Source: Amycolatopsis thermophila (GTDB taxonomy: Bacteria > Actinomycetota > Actinomycetes > Mycobacteriales > Pseudonocardiaceae). From it: a stretch of 64,000 bases of DNA. The notes under the pieces are model-generated. The model ran no database searches. It was not told the origin of the DNA and worked only from the letters and a program-made list of their open reading frames with translations. Shown here one piece after another: positions 36,785 to 43,427 of the stretch. The position numbers were made by a program, and so were the translations under genes. The stretch spans positions 4,960,001 to 5,024,000 of the forward strand of contig NZ_JAUSUT010000001.1 of assembly GCF_030814215.1 (NCBI RefSeq), written 5' to 3'. Every line of letters starts with the position of its first letter. Within the stretch, counting starts at the first letter, position 1.

Positions 36785-37801
36785 ATGTACACCAAGGACG
36801 GCGAAAGCTACTTCATCGTCGACGCCCACATCGCCCTGTGGGACGCGCGCCCGGAGAACCAGCGCAACATCCACGGCAAGCAGTTCATCGACTGCTTCTA
36901 CGACTACCACCGCAACCTCAGCCCCGAATCCGAGGTCTGGCCCTACGAGGACTACCTCTACCAGGGCGGCGCGCGCCTGATGAAGGACCTCTTCGAGGAC
37001 GGCTACGTCGACCACGCCATCTTCCAGCCCGCGCACCTGGGCGCCTTCTACCACAACGGTTTCGGTCAGACCGAGGAGGCGTTCGCGCTCGCGCGGGCCA
37101 ACCCGGACAAGCTGACCTACAACCACTGCTGGGACCCGCGCCTGGAACAGGCCGGGCTGGACCAGCTGCGCCGCGACGCGGAACGGTTCGGGCTCAAGGG
37201 CGCCAAGCTCTACACCGCCGAATGGCACGGCGACTCGCGAGGGTACAAACTGGACGATCCGTGGTCCTACCGGTACCTGGAAGCCGCACAGGAACTGGGT
37301 ATCCGCAACATCCACATCCACAAGGGACCGACGATCCGGCCGCTGGACCGCGACGCCTTCGACGTCGCCGACGTGGACAAGGTCGCCACCGACTTCCCCG
37401 AGATGAACTTCGTCGTGGAGCACTGCGGTCTGCCGCGCCTGGAGGACTTCTGCTGGATCGCCACGCAGGAGCCCAACGTGCACGCCGGGCTCGCCGTCGC
37501 GATCCCGTTCATCCACACCCGGCCGCGGTACTTCGCGCAGATCATCGGCGAGCTGCTGTACTGGCTCGACGAGAACCGGATCCAGTTCTCCAGCGACTAC
37601 GCCCTGTGGACGCCGCGCTGGCTGATCGAGCGGTTCGTCGACTTCCAGATCCCCGAGGACATGACCGAGTACGCGCCGCTGACCACCGCGCAGAAGAAGA
37701 AGATCCTCGGACTGAACACGGCCGCGATGTACGACATCGAAGTCCCGGCGGAGCTGCGGCTGCCGCGCGAGGAACCGCAGGCCGCGGCGGTGGCGCGATG
37801 A
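36785..37801 (+). CDS. amidohydrolase family protein (ACMSD-like), mim/prm-accessory type
   Basis: A 338-residue TIM-barrel amidohydrolase, first gene of a three-gene operon. Metal-site strands are recognisable: FIVDAHIALWD at the start, NIHIHKGPTI, FVVEHCGL and FSSDYALWT. The canonical HxH of strand 1 is reduced to His15-x-Ala17, so the metal site may be altered. Homologous genes accompany propane/acetone monooxygenase operons (mim, prm) next to a DUF59 protein and an alcohol dehydrogenase, the same order as here. A role in maturing the monooxygenase or in processing its product has been proposed only by context. ATG follows GGAAGGA. Confidence 0.8.
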   Translation: MYTKDGESYFIVDAHIALWDARPENQRNIHGKQFIDCFYDYHRNLSPESEVWPYEDYLYQGGARLMKDLFEDGYVDHAIFQPAHLGAFYHNGFGQTEEAFALARANPDKLTYNHCWDPRLEQAGLDQLRRDAERFGLKGAKLYTAEWHGDSRGYKLDDPWSYRYLEAAQELGIRNIHIHKGPTIRPLDRDAFDVADVDKVATDFPEMNFVVEHCGLPRLEDFCWIATQEPNVHAGLAVAIPFIHTRPRYFAQIIGELLYWLDENRIQFSSDYALWTPRWLIERFVDFQIPEDMTEYAPLTTAQKKKILGLNTAAMYDIEVPAELRLPREEPQAAAVAR

Positions 37802-38511
37802 TCACCGAAGCACAGGCTCGGTCGGCGCTGGACGCGGTGATCGACCCCGAACTGGACGAGCCCATCACCGATCTCGGGTTCGTGCGGTCGCTGGAGGTGT
37901 CCGGCGCCTCGGTGACGGTGCACCTGCGGCTGCCGACGTCGTTCTGCTCGCCCAACTTCGCCTACCTGATGGCCTCCGACGCGAAGGACGCCCTGTCGGC
38001 GCTGCCCGGCGCGGGCGAGGTGGCGGTGTTCCTCGACGACCACCACGACTCGGACCTCATCAACCGCGGCCTGGCCGCCGACGCCGGGTACCGCGGCACG
38101 TTCGGCGACGAGGCGGAGGACAGCCTGGCGGACCTGCGCGCGATCTTCCGCCGCAAGGCCCACACCGCGGCGATGGAACGCGTGCTCACCGCGTTGCTGC
38201 GGGCGAACCGCGAACTGCGCGAGGAGGACCTGCACGACGTCGTCCTCGGCGACCTGCCGCCCGGTGCGGCCACCGCCGCGCTGCTGCGGCGGCGCGAGGC
38301 GCTCGGGCTGGACACCGCGCCGTCCGCGTTCGTGCTCGTCGACGACGACGGGAACCGGTATCCGCGCTCGGAGGTCCCGCTGCGGTTGCGGTTCGCGCGG
38401 TCCATCCGCATCTCGATCGACGGCAATTCCCACTTCTGCCGCGGCCTGCTCCGGACGCGCTACCCGGAGTCCGCGGCCGACCAGTCACCCGTGAAGGAGA
38501 AGGTGTCGTGA
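37798..38511 (+). CDS. DUF59/MIP18-type metal-sulfur cluster assembly protein with C-terminal extension
   Basis: A 237-residue protein. The N-terminal 90 residues are a DUF59 domain (VIDPELDEPITDLGFVRSLEV, conserved Cys in LPTSFCSPNFAYLMASDA), the fold that delivers iron or Fe-S clusters in SufT and MIP18. About 140 further residues contain FVLVDDDGNRYPRSEVPLRLRFARSIRISIDG and have no family I recognise. It is coupled by ATGA and GTGA overlaps to the amidohydrolase and alcohol dehydrogenase genes. In mim/prm loci this gene is a candidate factor for loading the diiron monooxygenase. Confidence 0.8.
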   Translation: MITEAQARSALDAVIDPELDEPITDLGFVRSLEVSGASVTVHLRLPTSFCSPNFAYLMASDAKDALSALPGAGEVAVFLDDHHDSDLINRGLAADAGYRGTFGDEAEDSLADLRAIFRRKAHTAAMERVLTALLRANRELREEDLHDVVLGDLPPGAATAALLRRREALGLDTAPSAFVLVDDDGNRYPRSEVPLRLRFARSIRISIDGNSHFCRGLLRTRYPESAADQSPVKEKVS

Positions 38512-39533
38512 AGGCAGTCCAGGTCGTGGGGTACCACGAGAACCTGCGCATGACCGAGGTGCCGCAGCCGCAGGTCACCGGCCCGTTCGACGTGATCGTG
38601 CGGATCGGCGGCGCCGGGGTGTGCCGCACCGACATCCACATCCTGGAAGGGCAGTGGGCGCAGAAGTCCGGTGTCACCCTGCCGTACACGATCGGTCACG
38701 AGAACGCCGGATGGGTGCACGCCGTCGGCAGCGCCGTCACCAACGTGGCCGAGGGCGACAAGGTGATCGTGCACCCGCTGATCACCTGCGGCCTGTGCCG
38801 GGCCTGCCGGTCGGGTGACGACGTGCACTGCTCGGCGAGCCAGTTCCCGGGCATCGACACCCACGGCGGCTACGCGGAGTACCTGAAGACGTCGGCCCGC
38901 AGCGTGGTGCGGATCGACGACGCGCTGGAACCGGCGGACGTCGCGGCCCTGGCCGACGCGGGGCTGACCGCCTACCACGCGGCGGCGAAGGCGGCGCGCC
39001 GGCTGCGGCCGGGGGACCGGTGCGTGGTGATCGGCGCGGGCGGGCTCGGGCACATCGGCATCCAGGTGCTGAAGGCGCTGACGGCGGCCGAGCTGGTGGT
39101 GGTGGACCGCAACCCGGACGCGGTCGAGCTGGCCGTGTCGATCGGCGCCGACCACGGGGTCGTCGCCCAGGGGCGGCACGTCGAGGAGGTGCTGGACCTG
39201 ACCGGCGGCGCCGGGGCCGAGGTCGTGCTGGACTTCGTCGGCGAGGGCGGCGCCACCCGCGACGGCGTCGCGATGCTGCGCCGGGCTGGCGACTACCACG
39301 TGGTCGGGTACGGGGAGAACATCGACGTGCCGACCATCGACATCATCTCCACGGAGATCAACTTCATCGGCAACCTGGTCGGGTCGTACACGGACCTGTG
39401 CGAGCTGATGGTGCTGGCGGCGCAGGGCAGGGTGCGGCTGCACACGACGAAGTACCCGCTGGAGGGGTTCCAGGACGCGCTCGACGACCTCGGCGCCGGG
39501 CGGATCCGGGGGCGGGCGATCCTCACGCCGTGA
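38508..39533 (+). CDS. zinc-dependent alcohol dehydrogenase
   Basis: A 341-residue MDR-family alcohol dehydrogenase. Catalytic zinc ligands are in GVCRTDIH and GHENAGWV; structural zinc Cys residues are in CGLCRACRSGDDVHC. NAD(P) binding is at VVIGAGGLGHIGIQ. In propane/acetone loci the equivalent enzyme oxidises 2-propanol or similar secondary alcohols; that substrate is inferred here. GTG at 38508 overlaps the previous stop, making it the last gene of the amidohydrolase operon. The hairpin at 39541-39586 follows. Confidence 0.88.
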   Translation: MKAVQVVGYHENLRMTEVPQPQVTGPFDVIVRIGGAGVCRTDIHILEGQWAQKSGVTLPYTIGHENAGWVHAVGSAVTNVAEGDKVIVHPLITCGLCRACRSGDDVHCSASQFPGIDTHGGYAEYLKTSARSVVRIDDALEPADVAALADAGLTAYHAAAKAARRLRPGDRCVVIGAGGLGHIGIQVLKALTAAELVVVDRNPDAVELAVSIGADHGVVAQGRHVEEVLDLTGGAGAEVVLDFVGEGGATRDGVAMLRRAGDYHVVGYGENIDVPTIDIISTEINFIGNLVGSYTDLCELMVLAAQGRVRLHTTKYPLEGFQDALDDLGAGRIRGRAILTP

Positions 39534-39540
39534 CGCGGAC

Positions 39541-39586
39541 GCTCCCGTTCGTGGCATGCTCTGCTCAGGTTTGCACGAACGGGAGC
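39541..39586. repeat. inverted repeat covering the DUF5709 ribosome binding site
   Basis: GCTCCCGTTCGTG (39541-39553) and CACGAACGGGAGC (39574-39586) are perfect 13-bp complements with a 20-nt loop. The right arm contains GGGAGC, the only ribosome-binding-like site for the ATG at 39592. It could terminate the dehydrogenase operon or sequester the site. Confidence 0.75.
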
Positions 39587-39591
39587 GCACC

Positions 39592-40008
39592 ATGGACCGC
39601 GACGAGATCGACGACGACGTCTACGAGCAGCTGGACGCCTCGGACACCTTGGACACCACCGGCCCGGCCGACCCGCTGGACGAGGGCTACTCGGCGGCGG
39701 AACGCCCGTGGGGGGCGTCCGGCTGGGGCACGACCGCCCGCGAGGAGGTGACGGGCGAGGGGCTCGACGCCCGGCTGGCGCGCGAACTGGCCGAGGGGGA
39801 CGACCCGGAGGGCGACGGCCTGGGCGACGCGTACGACACCGACGGCGAACTGGTGGACGACGAGGTCGGCGACGCGCGCTCCGGACGGCTGATCGCCCTC
39901 GCCGACGGCGGGGACGAGGACCTCTACGCGCGCGACATCGGCATCGACGGGGCCGGCGCCTCGGCCGAGGAAGCCGCGATGCACACCATCCCCGTCGAGG
40001 AGCGCTGA
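39592..40008 (+). CDS. DUF5709 family protein
   Basis: A 138-residue, strongly acidic protein with the DUF5709 features DEIDDDVYEQLDASDTLD, PLDEGYSAAERPWG, VTGEGLDARLARELAEGD and a C-terminal AAMHTIPVEER. It has no membrane segment or signal peptide; function unknown, restricted to actinobacteria. Expression may depend on the overlapping hairpin. Start at ATG 39592 as the first residues match the family; the frame upstream is open only because of composition. Confidence 0.8.
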   Translation: MDRDEIDDDVYEQLDASDTLDTTGPADPLDEGYSAAERPWGASGWGTTAREEVTGEGLDARLARELAEGDDPEGDGLGDAYDTDGELVDDEVGDARSGRLIALADGGDEDLYARDIGIDGAGASAEEAAMHTIPVEER

Positions 40009-40052
40009 GCGACGTTCCGCGCCGGGCGGCGCGGGACCGCCGTCGGCGGGCC

Positions 40053-40067
40053 GGCCCGAACCGGGCC
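40053..40067 (+). terminator. weak hairpin behind the DUF5709 gene
   Basis: GGCCCG-AAC-CGGGCC, a 6-bp stem with a 3-nt loop, 45 bp behind the stop. No U-tract. Confidence 0.3.
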
Positions 40068-40169
40068 ACCGGGGTCGCGAGAAGGGACTCCTCGACCCGG
40101 GCCTGATCGCCGGGAGCGAACTCCGCACGCTGAGGGCGAACACGGCTGTTCCGGATCTCTCGCGCCGCT

Positions 40170-40175
40170 TAGGTT
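40170..40175 (+). promoter_or_regulatory. -10 box of the clpP-like gene (leaderless)
   Basis: TAGGTT lies 6 nt before the ATG at 40182; no ribosome binding site is present. Confidence 0.5.
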
Positions 40176-40181
40176 CGGGGT

Positions 40182-40778
40182 ATGACTCTGCGATTGCTCC
40201 CCTCCGCGAGTGCGGGATCCACTTTGGACGACTCGGTGTACGAACAGCTGCTGCGTGACCGGATCGTGTTCCTCGGCTCCGAGGTGACCGACGCGGTCGC
40301 CAACCGGATCACGGCGCAGTTGCTGCTGCTGGCCGCCGAGGATCCGCGCAAGGACATCACGTTCTACATCAACTCGCCCGGCGGTTCGGTGACGGCGGGG
40401 ATGGCGATCTACGACACGATGCGGCTGATCGAGCCCGACGTGTCGACGTGGGGCCTGGGGTTCGTGGCGTCGATGGGGCAGTTCCTGCTGTCGTCCGGCA
40501 CGCCCGGAAAGCGCTATCTGCTGCCGAACACGCGGATCGTGATGCACCAGCCCTCGGCGGGCATCAGCGGCGCGGCCACCGACATCGCGATCCAGGCGGA
40601 GGTCTTCGGCAAGATGAAGCGCCGCATCGCGGAGATCACGGCGCGCCAGACGGGCCAGCCGGTGGAGCGCATCACGGCCGACGCCGACCGCGACCGCTGG
40701 TTCGACGCCGACGAGGCGCTGGCGTACGGGTTCGTGGACCACATCGTCGGCGCGGGGGAGGACGCCGTCAGCGCATAG
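40182..40778 (+). CDS. ATP-dependent Clp protease proteolytic subunit paralogue
   Basis: A 198-residue ClpP-family serine protease. The triad is Ser97 (GFVASMGQ), His122 (VMHQPSAG) and Asp171 (DADRDRW). INSPGGSVTAGMAIYDTM and the RQTGQPVERI helix are present. In contrast to the housekeeping clpP1P2 operon, it stands alone without a ClpX, trigger factor or partner ClpP gene nearby, so it is probably one of the additional ClpP paralogues (ClpP3-5 type) of filamentous actinobacteria. It needs a Clp ATPase and likely a partner ring. Start at ATG 40182 with leaderless promoter. Confidence 0.88.
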   Translation: MTLRLLPSASAGSTLDDSVYEQLLRDRIVFLGSEVTDAVANRITAQLLLLAAEDPRKDITFYINSPGGSVTAGMAIYDTMRLIEPDVSTWGLGFVASMGQFLLSSGTPGKRYLLPNTRIVMHQPSAGISGAATDIAIQAEVFGKMKRRIAEITARQTGQPVERITADADRDRWFDADEALAYGFVDHIVGAGEDAVSA

Positions 40779-41214
40779 GCCGGCGCGCTTTCAGGTCCTG
40801 ACGGCCGTGCGTGCCGGATCTCGCGAGCCGTGGCGGGCAGTGGCGGGCGGCCGGGGGATGACGGCTGTGCCGTGGCGGCAGCCGGGCTCGGCTGGGGGCG
40901 TGGGGCGCGGGCGGCCGTGGGGTGGCGAGGCGGTGGTGGCCCGAGTGGCTGGGTGGCCTCGGGGCGGCGCGCCGTGCTGTGGCGGATGCGCCCCGGGCCG
41001 GGGCGCGGGCGGCCGGGGGCGGAGGGCTGCGGTCCGGGTGCGCCGTCGGGCGGGGCGGCTGGCCCAGGCGCGCCGCCCGACGCCGGCGGCGCGTCACGTG
41101 CCGGTGGTGCCCGAACAGCCCCCGCGCCCCAACACCGCGTCAGGATTCGCCCCGTCGCGTCCGGGAAACGGCAACGCGCGGCCCAGCCCGGCGAGACCGG
41201 GATCCGCTGGGGGC
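40779..41214. other. GC-rich non-coding stretch
   Basis: 436 bp between the ClpP-like gene and the membrane-protein remnant. All frames remain open because of composition, but the predicted chains are Arg/Pro/Gly/Ala-rich without any recognisable domain. No promoter or hairpin stands out. Confidence 0.4.
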
Positions 41215-41541
41215 ATGCGCAGCGTTCCCCCGCTCAGTGGCGCGCTCGGGTTCCCGCTCGGGTGCGGGGCCACCGTGGTGGCCGTGACCGTCGCCGGCCT
41301 GGCGGGCGCCACCCGCCGGCCCGTGGCGTCCCTCGCCGCGCTGCTGCTGACGGCCTTGCCCCACCGCGCTCGCGACCGGCCTCGTCGGCTGGGCGCTACC
41401 CGCCGGGTTCGTGCTCGCGGTGCTCGTGGGCGCGGTTCTCGCGGTGGCGCTGCCCGTGCGGGCGAGGGCCCGCGCTCGGCGCTACCGGCGGGTAGGGTGG
41501 TCGTCATGGGTGTCGCCGCCGAGGAACGACTTGCGCTGAGC
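41215..41541 (+). pseudogene. probable frameshifted small membrane protein
   Basis: From ATG 41215 one frame gives a hydrophobic MRSVPPLSGALGFPLG then ATVVAVTVAGLAGATRRPVASLAALLLTALP, then turns hydrophilic at about 41365. From there another frame continues hydrophobic (ATGLVGWALPAGFVLAVLVG), ending at a stop overlapping the TIGR03085 gene. A single small insertion or deletion would join them into a four-helix protein just upstream of TIGR03085. It could also be a sequencing error; no family is recognised. Confidence 0.4.
41493..41498 (+). promoter_or_regulatory. -10 box of the TIGR03085 gene (leaderless)
   Basis: TAGGGT lies 7 nt before the ATG at 41506; no ribosome binding site is visible. 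Confidence 0.5.
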
Positions 41542-42132
41542 CGCCTGCTGGACGAGACGGGCCCGGACGCGCCCACCCTGTGCGAAGGGTGGCTGACCAG
41601 GGACCTCGCCGCGCACCTCGTCGTGCGTGAGAGCCGTCCGGACGCCGCGCTGGGCATCCTCCTGCCGCCCCTGGCCGGGCACACCCGGCGGGTGCAGGAC
41701 GGCGTCGCGGCGCAGCCGTGGCCCGAGCTGGTCGACCGGATCCGCCGGGGCCCGGCCTGGTACTGGCCGACCTCGATCGGGAAGCTGGACGAGCTCACCA
41801 ACAGCGCCGAATTCCTCGTCCACCACGAGGACGTGCGCCGCGGCCGCCCCGGCTGGGAACCGCGCCCGGCCGACCCCGCCCGGGACGCCGCCGCCTGGCG
41901 CGCCGCCCGCACGGCCGCCAAGGTGAACCTGCGCAAGGTCCCCGTGGGGGTCGTCCTGCGCACCTGCGACGGCCGCGAGGCCAAGGTGAAGAACGGCGCC
42001 CAGACCGTCACGGTCACCGGCGACCCGGTCGAGCTGCTGCTGTTCGTCTTCGGCCGCGACGCCGCGCACGTCTCCTTCGAGGGCGACTCCGCCGCCGTGG
42101 ACCGGCTCAAGGCCTCCGGCCGGGGTATCTGA
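41506..42132 (+). CDS. TIGR03085 family DinB/MDMPI-fold protein
   Basis: A 208-residue member of the TIGR03085 family, in the same DinB/MDMPI superfamily as the proteins at 1714 and 34410. Landmarks are LLDETGPDAPTLCEGWLTRDLAAHLVVRE, a metal-site histidine in AAHLVVRE and HHEDVRRGRPGW, and a C-terminal SCP2-like piece (VTVTGDPVELLLFVFGRDAA). Members are metal-binding, function unknown, likely mycothiol-linked. ATG at 41506 begins exactly where the family starts; the long upstream open frame is a composition artefact. Confidence 0.84.
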   Translation: MGVAAEERLALSRLLDETGPDAPTLCEGWLTRDLAAHLVVRESRPDAALGILLPPLAGHTRRVQDGVAAQPWPELVDRIRRGPAWYWPTSIGKLDELTNSAEFLVHHEDVRRGRPGWEPRPADPARDAAAWRAARTAAKVNLRKVPVGVVLRTCDGREAKVKNGAQTVTVTGDPVELLLFVFGRDAAHVSFEGDSAAVDRLKASGRGI

Positions 42133-42254
42133 GCCCCGGCGCGCACAGCACCTCCGCGAGCGTCCACATCGGAAGCGAGCCGGCCGCGGGCTCGCCCGGT
42201 GCTCCGATCCGGTTCCCCGCAGCTACTTTCCGCTACCGGCGGGCGGACCGGCGC

Positions 42255-42310
42255 GGTCTTTCGGCCCTAGGCACGGCGCCCGGACAGGACCACGCTGGGA
42301 CTTTCCGGGC
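42255..42310 (+). promoter_or_regulatory. two DevR/DosR-like boxes
   Basis: GGTCTTTCGGCCCTA (42255-42269) and GGGACTTTCCGGGC (42297-42310) resemble GGGACTTTCGGCCCT-type sites of actinobacterial DevR (DosR) regulators, 28-83 bp upstream of the ATG at 42338. No devRS genes are in the window; assignment is tentative. The rest of 42133-42337 shows nothing else. Confidence 0.35.
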
Positions 42311-42337
42311 ACCACCAGTACGTCAAGGGAGCCACCT

Positions 42338-43366
42338 ATGCACGCCCGAATGAACACGCTCATCGGCGACCCCGCCCGGAACGACGAGGTCACGAAGTAC
42401 ATCGAAAACACCGTGCGCCCCCACGTGGAGGCGCAGGCCGGCAGCCGCGGACTGGCGCTGCTGACCAACGACGAGCTGGGCATCACCGTCATCGGGTCCT
42501 ACTGGGACTCCGCCGAATCCATGACGCTGTCCGAACACGCCGTCGAGACCTCCCGCAAGGAGGCGGCCGAGCTGGCGCAGGGCATGGTCACCGTCGACCA
42601 CTTCGAGGTCCCGGTGTTCGTGCGCCGCAGCCGCCCGGGCCCCGGCGCCGGCATCCGGATGACGACCATCGAGTGCCCGCCCCCCGAGGTCGGGCGGGCG
42701 ATCCAGGCGTTCCGCGAGACCGCGCTGCCCGGCATCCTGAAGATGGAGGGCCTGTGCAGCATCCAGCTGCTCGCCGACCGCGAAGCCGGGCGCTGCCAGG
42801 TGATCGCCGCCTACGAGACCAGCGAGCAGCTGGTCGCCTCGCGCGCCATGGTCGCCCGCATGCGCGCCGACACGCTCGCGCGGGTCCACGCGCAGGTGCG
42901 CTCGGTGGGGGAGTACCGCCTGGTGTTCACCACCGTCCGCGAGGGCGACACCAACAGCATCACGCAGCGGTGGGCGGACCTGTGGAACGCCGGTGACCGC
43001 GAGGGCTGGCAGGGCATGACCGACCAGACCGCGTTCGAGGCCCGCGGGCCCGGCGGGTTCCGGCTCGCCGGACGGGAGGCGCTCGACGTCGTGTGGAGCA
43101 TGTGGCACGAGGCGTTCCCGGACAACCGGATCGTGCCGACGCGGTGGTACGGCGACGAGAACGGCGGCTGCATGGAGGCCCGGTTCCAGGGCACGCACAC
43201 CGGCACCCTGCGCACCCCGAAGGGCGAGCTGCCGGCCACGGACCGTGCGGTGGACGTCTCGTTCTGCGAAGTGCACCGCGTGGCCGAGGGCAAGGTCGCG
43301 GACTTCCACCTCTACTTCGACCAGGTGGAGCTGCTGACCCAGCTGGGCCAGCTCGAGGGGAGCTGA
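42338..43366 (+). CDS. three-domain ABM-ABM-SnoaL-like protein
   Basis: A 342-residue soluble protein that appears to be a fusion. Two ferredoxin-like dimeric alpha/beta-barrel (ABM or stress-responsive type) modules lie at about 1-95 and 108-195 (RGLALLTNDELGITVIGSYWDS, and GLCSIQLLADREAGRCQVIAAYETSEQLVAS). A C-terminal SnoaL-like/NTF2 domain spans about 205-340 (RWADLWNAGDREGWQGMTD, FHLYFDQVELLTQLGQL). ABM domains act as heme-degrading or ring-forming monooxygenases; SnoaL folds as cyclases or isomerases. The combination is unusual; no residue set proves enzymatic activity. ATG follows AGGGAG. Confidence 0.72.
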   Translation: MHARMNTLIGDPARNDEVTKYIENTVRPHVEAQAGSRGLALLTNDELGITVIGSYWDSAESMTLSEHAVETSRKEAAELAQGMVTVDHFEVPVFVRRSRPGPGAGIRMTTIECPPPEVGRAIQAFRETALPGILKMEGLCSIQLLADREAGRCQVIAAYETSEQLVASRAMVARMRADTLARVHAQVRSVGEYRLVFTTVREGDTNSITQRWADLWNAGDREGWQGMTDQTAFEARGPGGFRLAGREALDVVWSMWHEAFPDNRIVPTRWYGDENGGCMEARFQGTHTGTLRTPKGELPATDRAVDVSFCEVHRVAEGKVADFHLYFDQVELLTQLGQLEGS

Positions 43367-43373
43367 GCACGGG

Positions 43374-43410
43374 CGGGGAGGGCGCGCCGGGTGGCGGTGC
43401 GCCCTCCCCG
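43374..43410. terminator. bidirectional terminator hairpin
   Basis: CGGGGAGGGCGC and GCGCCCTCCCCG form a perfect 12-bp stem with a 13-nt loop in the 61-bp gap between convergent genes (stops at 43366 and 43428). Confidence 0.7.
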
Positions 43411-43427
43411 TCACCTGGAAGCGGCGG

